Below, piece by piece: positions 1 through 9,563 of a DNA stretch of 64,000 bases. Made by a program: the position numbers and the translations under genes. This stretch comes from Lepidurus packardi (lineage: Eukaryota > Arthropoda > Branchiopoda > Notostraca > Triopsidae), in contig JAKZAN010000007.1 of NCBI GenBank assembly GCA_023053545.1, positions 1,240,001-1,304,000 on the forward strand. The letters run 5' to 3'. Each line of letters starts with the position of its first letter. Within the stretch, counting starts at the first letter, position 1. The notes under the pieces were generated by a model that saw only the letters and a list, made by a program, of their open reading frames with translations, ran no database searches and was not told the DNA's origin.

Positions 1-31
1 ACATGGTTATAGATCCGCTTCCGGCAGCGCC

Positions 32-1327
32 ATGAAAAATCGCAAAAACAACGATGAGGAGAGTTGCTGTGGCGTGGACTTCCTAAAATACGTTTTGTTT
101 ATCTTTAACTTTTTCTTTCTGGTAAGTGAAATGGCATGCTTGTTCATGGCGATTTCTACAAATAACGCGCTTTCCTTTTTCCCCACGCAGTTGGCGGGCT
201 TAGCTGTTCTCGGAGTAGGCATATGGACCTTAATAAACAAAAGATTACCCTTAGCTATTTTAACGACACATACTTTTGCTGCTACGACGTATTTACTTAT
301 CGTAGCTGGAGGAGCTGTCATCATTATCACGATTATCGCTTGCATTGGAGTTTCTAAGGAGGATCGTTGCACTTTACTTATGGTAAGGATCATTTAAGTG
401 CGTTCTTTACCTTCTTTTTTAGTTTCTTCACCGCACACCGGCCGTGTGCGATTCACGGAAGGGAAAATGACTGTAGACGAATGTCTTTTCAAACAAGTTA
501 TTTTCGAGTGAAAATATGTCCTACCAGCAAATGCTGGAGTGTTCGACTCTTACTTCGCTTGCTCTGGTTGGATAAAAAGTCGTCGATTAGTTCTGTTCGC
601 AAAGGAAGTCTTATTTCCTTACGTTACCGACCTTGTCTCGTTTTTCTCGCCAAACGTGCAGCTTGTTTACTTCGTTTGCCAATGCCGTAAAGGGAATTAA
701 AGTGTTTTTGTTTGGATTTGCAGTACACGTTTCTCTTGCTTCTGATCTTCCTGGTGGAGGCAGTCGCCGGCGTTTTGGCTTACGTTTACGAAGAGCAAGT
801 TTACAGTGAATTAGCGGTAAACCTAAACACGACCTTACTTGAAGATTATGGTTTGAATCCATCCCGAACTGAGGCGATCGATATAATGCACCGCGAGGTA
901 TGACTCAGTATAGACATACACGATAGTGTAGTCACCATCTATATTTGACTACCATATAGTACCGTTGCTGTGGGGCAATCCGTTTTGAGGATTGGAGAGC
1001 TAGTCAGTGGCTGAAGAAAAATCCTCAAATAAATAATACCGTCCCGGATTCTTGTTGCCGATCAGAATCACCCGGCTGTGGGGCCAGAGATCATCCCAGC
1101 AACATATTTTATGATGTAAGTGCATGACTCATCTTGACAAGTTTTGAATTAGCACTAAGACGTTTGAATTGCAGGGCTGCATACATCGTTTAGAAGTAGA
1201 AATCAAGGATCACCTCCTAATATTAGGAGCAGTGGGCTTGGGCGTCTGTTTAGTGCAAGTTTTTGGAATGATTTTTTCATGTTGCCTTTGGGTGAAGCTA
1301 CGGAACGAAAAAGAGGATCCATATTAA
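32..1327 (+). CDS. CD151: Tetraspanin, CD151/TSPAN11-like
   Basis: Exons 32-121, 191-382, 724-897, 960-1115 and 1175-1327, all joined in phase 0, give a 254-residue protein, the usual size for a tetraspanin. The sequence shows four hydrophobic segments (about residues 18-40, 62-84, 95-118 and 215-240). Between the last two lies a large extracellular loop with the tetraspanin signature CCG at residues 155-157, the PDSCC motif (184-185), C192 and C206. The start VDFLKYVLF, the loop words VPDSCC and RDHPSNI, and the end of the last helix ([10 protein letters not shown]) resemble the CD151/TSPAN11 group. Family members organise membrane microdomains and bind integrins; that role is inferred from the family. 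The ATG at 32 is the only one before the first membrane segment. Its promoter would lie outside the window. It converges on TMEM237. Confidence 0.93.
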
Positions 1328-1522
1328 CAAAAAAAAATCGAAAAAGATTTGTATTTTATTTGAGTGATGCGGGGAAGTTTCGAAGAATGTACGTTGCCAC
1401 GTCTCATATCATATTCGCAGCCTTATAAACACAAACTAACTTATTTTTTTTAAATATTGGGTTCCAACATTGCCGGCATCTTTTACAGTCATTGCGCTAC
1501 TGGCTAGTCACACCAATCGCTG

Positions 1523-1528
1523 TTTATT
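1523..1528 (-). terminator. Poly(A) signal of TMEM237
   Basis: The plus strand reads TTTATT, that is AATAAA for the minus strand, about 176 nt past the TMEM237 stop codon. Confidence 0.45.
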
Positions 1529-1539
1529 GTCAAAATAAC

Positions 1540-1545
1540 AATAAA
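1540..1545 (+). terminator. Poly(A) signal of the tetraspanin gene
   Basis: AATAAA lies 213 nt after the tetraspanin stop codon. It sits 12 nt beyond the opposite-strand signal for TMEM237 at 1523-1528, so the transcripts probably overlap in antisense. Confidence 0.55.
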
Positions 1546-1703
1546 GTAAAAAAAATCTACACGATGCTTCAGATTTCATAAAATAAGGGAGTCCAACATA
1601 GTCACGACGAAACTGTGGATTGCACCTATATTTCTGCAGTAATGTAGTTTGTACCAAGTTTCGTAGTCGAAGTCCTATTATTCAAACACTTTAATTATTA
1701 TTA

Positions 1704-2801
1704 TTATTTACTATTTTCAATAAGAGGCTTTACTGCTGCCGTTTTAGTTCTATTGACATCCAGGATTAGAGACGAATTTTTCGACATAAGCCACATTTGG
1801 TCGTCAAGAGTAACCATTGATAAACTGATAAGAAGTGTTGTCAAATAGGACATGAAGATGATTGTTTTCCAATTAAGTGAAAAACCCGATGGACTTAGGT
1901 AACTACAAATATTAACAGTTTAATACAATTTTACCATGCTCACTGAAGCTAAATAATTACCTTTCGAGAATACTAGTAAGAGCTAACAATTTAATTGCTG
2001 CGAAAATTCCTTGAAATGCTCTTGCCGCGAAGCCGAACTGGTTGATGATCTCTTCTTTCTGATAGGAAGTCAGCATCTTGGCAGGAAAAAGAAAACGTAC
2101 CAAATTATAACCGACTCTCTTATTCAGGTTTCTGAACTTACTACAATGTACCAAACACACACCCCAGCTAAAAGGCCTTGGCTGATTAACGTGAATTTAT
2201 GGAAAAATGTGCGTATAATTTTGGCAAACTCTTCTGGAGTTGCGGCTGGACTTAACGGATCAGTCTTTGGCATTTTAGTTAGGAAGTAATCCCTGTTTGA
2301 AGTAAAGCCACCATCGGTTTCTACCAAAATTTGCGCTACGAGTTGGCCTTGGGTGTCATTCTCGTGGTTTAATTTATTATGTAAATTACGAGGTTGAATA
2401 CGACTTTTGTCGATGTCCTCATCTAAACTCTGAAGTTGTGCGGCAATGGATGTCGCACTCTCTTTCCATTTAGCTTTTTGGGTACCTCGTTTTCTGCTAT
2501 TGGACGTCGTTCGTGTCGGTGACGGAGTGTGAGGTTTTTCTTCTTTATACGCCATATTGGTATAGGACACCGTTTCCGAATTGGAGGTGTCTTGGCGAGC
2601 TTCGTCAATATAACCGAGTTGTCCATTGTAATTCCTCAGTTCACCTTGGCGGCATTTTGGAGACTTGTGACCAGATTTGCTGGGTGCACTTGCCTGGCTG
2701 ACTGAGGGTTCTGAAGTGTCACTTTCAGATTCAGACGACACAACTTTTCGCGAAGCCGTCGGGATATTCCGTCTAGGTGTACTTGACGGAATATCACTCA
2801 T
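1704..2801 (-). CDS. TMEM237: Transmembrane protein 237 (ciliary transition zone)
   Basis: Exons on the minus strand are 2801-2142, 2076-1961 and 1902-1704, giving 324 residues; human TMEM237 is about 408. The first 190 residues are Ser/Thr/Pro/Lys-rich and look disordered, as in the family. Hydrophobic segments follow at about 201-221 (GLLAGVCVWYIV), 232-256 and 268-288. The match to TMEM237 lies in the first two membrane segments and the LTSYQKEE region between them. TMEM237 acts at the ciliary transition zone with the MKS/NPHP modules, which in an arthropod would mean ciliated sensory neurons (family knowledge). A fourth membrane segment is not seen before the stop, and a possible donor (GTAAAG) lies just upstream of it, so the 3' end may be incomplete. 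The start is supported by an upstream stretch without coding character. The gene is head-to-head with ELOVL4. Confidence 0.8.
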
Positions 2802-3021
2802 TGTGAATGTGTAAAAGTTTTTTAAAAGATGATATAATTTAATATAGAAACACCACTCTACTCAGAAAACTCCGTTCACTTCCCCACTCTTTTTCACTAT
2901 TGCTTCGATACTGACTTTCCCAAACAAATGGTTGCCGAGAAACGGAGCGCTGCAGTGAATGCGGATAGGTACAAAAGCCCCGCTATAGTAATAGCTGTAC
3001 TGTCTTTTAAATGGTGGCGCA

Positions 3022-3052
<31 letters not shown>

Positions 3053-3307
3053 TTTCCATTTAGTATCGCATTTGGCAGAAAGTAGTCGTATCGGCAAATC
3101 ACGTATCGTAGCTATTATCTGGCATAAACCAATCAAACAGCAGGTGGACTGTAACTCGCTGTTCGCATATTGCGAGTACCCGGTTCCCGGTTTGCTGCGG
3201 GTAGTTGATTGTTGATAAGAAACGGGAGCTTTATATCTTTTGATTTGAGGTAACATTTGTTGGTTTCGGAATACTTAAGCATAGTTTTTATAACTGTTTC
3301 AGCTAAG
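2802..3307. promoter_or_regulatory. Bidirectional intergenic region TMEM237/ELOVL4
   Basis: This 506-bp spacer separates the two divergent start codons and must hold both promoters. It contains an uninterrupted run of 28 T at 3022-3049. I see no convincing TATA box for either gene, and the ORFs in it are artefacts of the homopolymer. Confidence 0.55.
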
Positions 3308-4746
3308 ATGTCGAATCTGAACAGTGGACCACTTTGGATGTGGGATAAGCTTAGGGATCTGTACAAAATGTACGAGTGGTGCCTGACTCGTTCAGGTAAA
3401 AGTTGCGTTTTGAATAAAAGGCTTTGTTTTCCTACAAAGTTGAATTGCATTAATTATGGTTATGCTTTTATGGTTATGATACCTGTTTTGTGTAGATCCC
3501 AGAGTTGAAGACTGGTTTATGATGTCTTCCATATGCCCAACAATTTCTATAACATCTTTATACCTTATTTTCGTTTGGATTGGTCCAAAGTGGATGGCAA
3601 AACGGCGACCCTTTTCTCTGCAATGGGTCTTGATTCCGTATAATTTGGCCATGACGCTATTGAACCTTTATATAGGTTTGGAGGTATCCTTATTCGCTTA
3701 GCTATAAACGTTTGACATTAAAACGTTTAATTTTTTTTAGTTGGCTGTTACGTCTACTAAGCTAGGATATAATTACTTTTGTCAGCCCGTTAATTATGAT
3801 TGGGATCCTGACGAGATCAGGGTACGGTTATAAAAAAAAAAGTAAGGAATTTTATAATGGTGATTTTGTTTTTACTGAATAGGTTGCCAAAGCCTTGTGG
3901 TGGTATTACTTTTCCAGGCTGATCGAAATGTCTGATACCATTTTTCTTATTCTGAGGAAAAAAACGAAACAGCTAACATTTTTACATATTTACCACCATT
4001 CCACCATGTTTTGTCTATGGTGGATTGGAATTAAATGGGTTCCTGGAGGCTCGTGTAAGTTATGATTTCGTTTAGAGTTTTTGAGCCAGTCTTACAAAAC
4101 ACATTACTATTACTTTTCAGCGTTCTTGGCGGCTATGGTGAATAGTTTTATACATGTCTTTATGTACCTCTATTATGCCCTAAGTGCTTGTGGTCCAAGA
4201 GTTGCTGTGTATTTATGGTGGAAGCGTTACTTAACCATCTTGCAATTGGTAATTTACTTATTTTTTTCAAGTTTTCTCATTTCTGTATATTTTTAAATTT
4301 GTAGGCTCAGTTTACGTCAGCTTTGGTTTTGGGAGTTCGCGCAGTAATTGTGGGATGTGATTTTCCCTTGTGGATGCAGTACGCTCTAATCGTGTACATG
4401 CTATCCTTTATCGTGTTGTTTGGAAACTTCTATTACAAAGCATATTGTGCCAAGCAGGTAAGCTTGACATGCAATTTAAAGTTAACAGCTAATGAAGGTT
4501 CATCGTATTTCCCAGGCCTCTACCAAAAAACACGAGCGTCGTGAAAAGGGAGAAAAAAGTATGATCCTATCTAACAACAATGATCGCCCATCTTCATCAT
4601 GGTGGAAATCCATCAGTGGTACTGACTCGCAACACAGAGCCAAGAGCGGAAGAAAAGCTTCACGTTTACGTAAAACCATTACCAATGGAGACATGAACGG
4701 CACATTGGACAAGCAGGCTAACTTGAAAACCAGGCGCAGAAAATAG
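3308..4746 (+). CDS. ELOVL4: Very-long-chain fatty acid elongase, ELOVL4-like
   Basis: Seven exons (3308-3395, 3496-3683, 3741-3821, 3883-4054, 4121-4248, 4305-4457, 4516-4746) encode 346 residues. The protein catalyses the condensation of malonyl-CoA with a long-chain acyl-CoA in the endoplasmic reticulum (family knowledge). Seen in the sequence: the N-terminal DPRVEDW block, FVWIGPKWM, a LRKK motif, the catalytic histidine box HIYHH at residues 154-158, then [16 protein letters not shown] and YLWWKRYLT, with several hydrophobic helices. These words match the ELOVL4 branch rather than ELOVL3/6. The tail of about 75 residues is very basic and ends in KTRRRK, compatible with an ER-retention signal. 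Exon 2 must end at 3683, because the closer GT at 3676 would put a stop into exon 3. AATAAA signals at 5168 and 5177 fit its 3' end. Confidence 0.95.
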
Positions 4747-5599
4747 GGAACTATTTTTCTCTAGTCACATCCTCGAGTTTTAGAGGACTAGCTGCTTCTA
4801 CCTTTCAATTACCTTGATCTCTGATGATCTCTTCGTGCTTGAATTTGAAGTTCGTACCTCGTGCTTAAGTGTTTGAATTTGTTTTAGGGTCTGTTCTCGT
4901 GTATCCAAGTGTGTAAGGAACTTGTGTCTGCGTGATGTGTAATTCTTGAATTTCTAATCATTTTATTGCCTAGTCAATATAATTGTATTTCTTTCTTAGC
5001 CTTCTCAAGTAGTGTAATTATCGAAAGTTCGTGAGCCCTACCGTAAATGTGAAAAAAAGGAAGTTAAAACGTGGCTATCCCTATATCGATCAGCTACATT
5101 GATCCTCTTCGTTAGTCCTAACGTTCCCTGGTTGGCTCTTAAAAGACCAAGAGAGAACGCGCTCATTAATAAAGATAATAAAGAGAAACTTATTTATTCT
5201 CCAAATTCTGAATTCTTTCTCTTTGACTGACCTGCCCTGAATTAGATCCACTAGCGTTATGTCTTTTATCTGGTTAAATATTGATAGCGTATATCAAGTA
5301 TGCAGCTTTGTTGACGACTCAGTAACACCTTTTCTTCGCATTTTTTTCACTACGCTTCCAAAATATTCGTCAGTTTAAATAAACCGCGATACGCAGTTCG
5401 GCAGTCTTTATCTATTATTATAAAAAGCGAACTGAAAAATTTTCAGCTCACGTTTATTCCCTCGGGCCTGACGTAGTTTCTTTTGTTGTCCTTGTGAGTG
5501 TGAAGTTGTGAGTGCTCAATCTAGCCTTATCCTGTTTCTGCCTGGCGAGTTTTGATTTGATTTCACTTGTGTTTTAAGTGGGACGAAAACTACTACATT
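4747..5599. other. ELOVL4 3' UTR and NEIL3 promoter region
   Basis: This 853-bp stretch has no gene. The first part is probably the ELOVL4 3' UTR, with two overlapping poly(A) signals (AATAAA at 5168-5173 and 5177-5182). The rest leads into NEIL3, which is on the same strand. No TATA box or other strong element stands out. Confidence 0.5.
5168..5182 (+). terminator. Poly(A) signals of ELOVL4
   Basis: Two AATAAA hexamers lie 9 nt apart, 422 nt after the stop codon. Confidence 0.6.
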
Positions 5600-7210
5600 A
5601 TGGTTGAAGGCCCTGGATGTAAGCTTAAAGGTGAAGTGATGGTAAAAATTTTGAAGGGACAAAAAGTTCTTCGTGCCCAGACTAGTTACGACTCCAGCAC
5701 AAGGACAACGACTGCCCAGCCACATTGCATGAACCGGCTTGTTGAGAAAAGCCTCTTGGACGTAAAGACTATTGGAAAAGAACTGTTCGCAATTTTTGAA
5801 GCCGATATTTGCCTTCGAATACATTTCCTTATGAATGGTTCTGTACAATACAATAACTACGGCGAAAACAAGTCCCGTAATCCTTGCTTGGTTCTTGAAT
5901 TTACGAAAACCGTTATGAAAGTGTTCGATTCCAATGTCCAAATTAGGCAAGTCTCATGTAAACCCTTCCTTGAGTAGGATACGTTTTTACCGATGTACAT
6001 AATTGTAGGGTTGCGCACGAATGTCTGGAGAAATATGAAACTACGAAAGAACTTGATGTCTGTTCTTCATCGTTTCATCACGGAAAAACTCTGAAACTTT
6101 TATGCGAGGCCGACACCTCTAAATTAGTTGCTGATCTTTTAATGGACCAGGACATTTTACCTGGGGTTGGAAATATAATAAAAAACGAGGTACAAATGTT
6201 ACAGCTGAGATACAGTTGGTAGAGGACTTTCTCGCTGGTAATATAACTCCATCGTTTCTTAGGCTTTATTCAACAGTGGGATTAATCCAAACACATCTGT
6301 TAAGGATCTAAATAAGGGTCAACTTTCTAAGCTTTTGAAAGAGACAAGGGACTTCTCCCGTGTTTTCTACGAGGTATTATTTTTTTAAATTTTAATTTTG
6401 CAACATGTTCTTAAGTCATTATTATATTGATAGGTCCGTCGAAAGCGCGCGTCCTTGTACCCACACTTGCGTATTTATAACAAGAAAACATGCAGCCAGT
6501 GTAGCTGCAGGTTGATCAAGTGCAAACCGGGTTTGTTGAAACGGCTCACCTTCTTCTGTGCTAGGTGCCAAACCAATGGGACCAAAACTTCGAGCATTCA
6601 CCAAAGTAGAGAAGTGCAAATGAATTGGACTTGTGCAGCTTGTACTTTCCTAAACTCTTCAACTGTGAAAAAGTGTGCTATGTGCGATACACATAGTCCT
6701 GCTGTACAAAACATTGGTAGCGATAAGGCTCTTTATAGCAAAAAGAAGTGCAAGGTTTGTTTAACTCCTTTCCAGGAAAATACAGACATATGCTACGTAT
6801 GCCTAGCGAATCGGCACAAAAGACCGCTGTCTGGAGAGCTAGCCATCCCGTCTACTAGCTATGACGAACCGACGGTCACTTTAACCAAAACTAATTTGCT
6901 AGCGAGCCAAATGCCAACGTCAGGTGCCATCCCAATTCCCCTTTGCACCGCTCACAAAGTTCCGTGTGAAGAGAAGCAAGTCTGGAAAAGTGGTCCTAAC
7001 CAAAGACGCTTCTTTTTCTCTTGCGGATTGAAGAATTCGTCGAGATGTAACTATTTCCAATGGGCAGATAATCATTTCCCGCGATGTAAGCACAACCTGT
7101 TAACAGTTCGACGCCAAGTTTTGAAACAAAATGAAAACAATGGACGTCAATTCTATGCATGTTCCAAGAGCCAGGAAGAGCAGTGCGATTTCTTCGAGTG
7201 GGCAAACTAG
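5600..7210 (+). CDS. NEIL3: Endonuclease VIII-like 3 DNA glycosylase
   Basis: Four exons (5600-5946, 6009-6189, 6263-6373, 6434-7210) encode 471 residues; human NEIL3 is about 605. NEIL3 removes oxidised bases and unhooks interstrand crosslinks in replication-associated DNA (family knowledge). The protein begins MVEGPGC, so after Met removal the nucleophile is Val2 as in NEIL3. The Fpg/Nei core follows, with LRIHF, KELDVCS and the H2TH-region signature DQDILPGVGNIIKNE. A zinc finger starts at C233-x2-C236. Then come an NZF/RanBP2-type finger (WTCAACTFLN and CAMC, about 277-302) and two C-terminal GRF zinc fingers (about 380-425 and 430-471, ending FFEWAN). Intron 1 has a GC rather than GT donor at 5947, and only this choice keeps the conserved frame. 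A poly(A) signal lies at 7435-7440. Confidence 0.95.
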
Positions 7211-8292
7211 AAGAGTTTGGTTGGCCTACCAAGAATTGTTTATATTTCCTCTATTCGTAATCTGCCTTCTGTGAAACTCCTAAAGTACGGACATAATCTT
7301 GTCGAAACCTGTTTTCAGAATGCGTTTCTTTCTTTCCCAAGACTGAGCCTGCACACTTATCCCAAGTACAGTATTATTCATGTAATCTTTGCATCGACTG
7401 CAGTTTTTTTTTATGTCGATCTTTTACGAAGTCCAATAAATAAAGGTCTGGTTCAAAAGTTGTCCCATGAACTTATGATGCAACTCATCTGTCAGTAAAC
7501 CTTCGTGAGAATCTAACTAATCTAACTCAATTTACCCACGTAATTGTTCAAATTGTATCTCTTTGCGTCTTATTCCTTTTGTAATTTTTTATCTCCCTAT
7601 GGACCTCCGGGGTTTTAAAACAAATTGTAACTACGAGACAGCATCTGAATTTCTTAGCTTTGAAGACAGAAGTTAATCCGAGGCTGCTTACTTAGAACCT
7701 AGACAGGTTTGTTGTGAGACTCTTAATTACATAAAGGTAATGAAAATCATTCAGGTGTAATTTTTTTAGGCTCCGTCGCTTTATTCCCAGAAGGCGCGCA
7801 CGCCCACAGCAGCCACTTTGTAACGTGACCAATTCAACCAATAGGCGACCAAGGCTAGGTTTCCTATCCCCCAAAATCCACGGGTAAATGCGTCAAGCTT
7901 TTCAGTCGAGAATTGAAAGCGTTCGAATCAATATTAGGTGTATGACTGAACATATCGTGTGACAAGAGAGGAAAGAAAACAGAGAAGCTAAAAAACTTAA
8001 AGAGAGCGCATCGTGAAAGTTACATAACTTGACAGTACCATAACTTACAAGTTAACTAGTCTTTGCACGGCGATCCCATTTTGTATGAAACGGAACACTA
8101 CCAGGTGCAAAAAATCCTCTCAACAAAGAAAAGCCCAACAACGTTTACGAATCGTAGTTGCACTAGTTGGGGAATTAGGTTCGCTTTCCTTATCCACGGA
8201 GGTTAAGTTGCGAAATAACCTATTACCTTGAAGAACAACCACTTATTGTCACTATCCCAGTCATCGATCGCAGATCGCCAGTACTCAAAACC
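7211..8292. other. NEIL3 3' UTR and PNPLA2 upstream region
   Basis: This 1.08-kb spacer lies between two plus-strand genes. AATAAA at 7435-7440 probably ends NEIL3 mRNA. The remainder up to the PNPLA2 start at 8293 shows no coding sequence that I recognise on either strand. Confidence 0.5.
7435..7440 (+). terminator. Poly(A) signal of NEIL3
   Basis: AATAAA lies 225 nt after the stop codon, followed by a GT-rich stretch as expected downstream of a cleavage site. Confidence 0.6.
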
Positions 8293-9532
8293 ATGAATTT
8301 GTCATTTGCTGGATGTGGGTTTATGGGTATTTACCACGTTGGAGTAGCGGCATGCTTTATGAAACATGCGCCTCGTCTCTACTTAAATCGCGTTTCTGGA
8401 GCGTCGGCAGGGGCCATGGCAGCTGCTTGTTTGTTGTGTGATAGCCCGTTAGGTAAGATAACATTATAACTTTCTATATTTTTTTTTAAAGAATCCTAAA
8501 CCAAGCCGGTCGAGCATGTTTGTCATTTGGCAGCTACGTTTCTGTTTTTGGAAAGTCAATAAATACAGGATCAGTTTTATCACTTTTTAAAATGTTGACT
8601 CGCTTGGTTACTGCTTGGCATTATTAAACGTTGGAGTACGAGAACGTTACCAAGAATATCCGCCGATTTTTGGTCGTTGTTAGCAGGTTTGTCCCTTATC
8701 ATTTTCACAACAAAGCTTCCTGGACAGGCCTTCAACGTGGCCAAACCGGGGGCGAACAGACCCTGTAGTCGAGCCTCCTGGGAAATCCAATCCGTTGTGA
8801 GATGCCGTCTGCGGATCGTTTCACCATTGGCTTCTTCCCTGCTCGTCACATGTCGTACGATAGACCTGGATTCATTGACCTTTTCTTGACTAGTTGGAAT
8901 TCCTGCGCAGGTCTCCATGTAGGCATGGGTTTATTTTGCCGGCATTTTGCGGATTCGTACACAAACATGGAGTGAGAAATATAGGAATCTTATGAGTTTG
9001 CTTTGGATTAGGGTATCATTGGGCAAGTTCTGAAAATGTAAAAACATCAAAACAACTGCGCGGCTGAAACCGGAGCACAGCTCGAGTTACTATTGCGAAG
9101 TTCGCAGCTTGCGTAGTTGCGACCTGCTTTTAACCCTCTAGTCGTTGTCTGTTGTCCTATTTTTTGGAATCTGTGTTGCATCGAAACCGGTTTACGTGCC
9201 CGTTTGGCCTTGGTCGGGCCCCTAACGTTATCGTGACGTCAGAGCTACGCATTTAGCTTTTACTCCGTTCTGTCGCGTGATTCAACCGTTCTTCAGGAGT
9301 GTAGATGCTGAGAATTTCGTAAATAAATATGCTTTGCATTCCTAAATTGCGTTGACCGTAGGTTTGGCATAGATTGTTTCTATCTAGGGTTTTCCTTGCA
9401 GATAACAGTTATAGGATAAGTGTCTAGACGGAGGCCTACACAATAGTTGATTCGTTTTTAGATGCAGCATAGTGTACAGTACGGAATGCTTTTAACTTCT
9501 AAGATAATTTTAGGTCAAGGTAGCTTAGTGCA

Positions 9533-9563
<31 letters not shown>

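Larger units (their letters stand above)
1328..1703. other. Convergent 3' UTR region
   Basis: This is the tail-to-tail spacer between the tetraspanin (+) and TMEM237 (-). It is AT-rich and has no coding signal. It holds an AATAAA for the plus-strand gene at 1540-1545 and the complement of an AATAAA (TTTATT) for the minus-strand gene at 1523-1528, so the two 3' UTRs probably overlap. Confidence 0.6.

Noticed and set aside
7-393. 128-codon minus-strand ORF over the tetraspanin
   Set aside because: It is the antisense shadow of real tetraspanin exons 1 and 2.
3022-3049. Poly-T run as evidence of a retroposed gene
   Set aside because: No processed coding sequence or target duplication lies next to it; a simple homopolymer is enough.
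3676-3740. GT at 3676 as the donor of ELOVL4 intron 2
   Set aside because: It would create an in-frame stop in exon 3; the GTATCC donor at 3684 restores the conserved sequence.
9537-9563. Poly-A run of 27 in PNPLA2 intron 1 as a SINE or retrocopy tail
   Set aside because: No Pol III promoter boxes or coding remnants were seen upstream and no flanking duplication was found.
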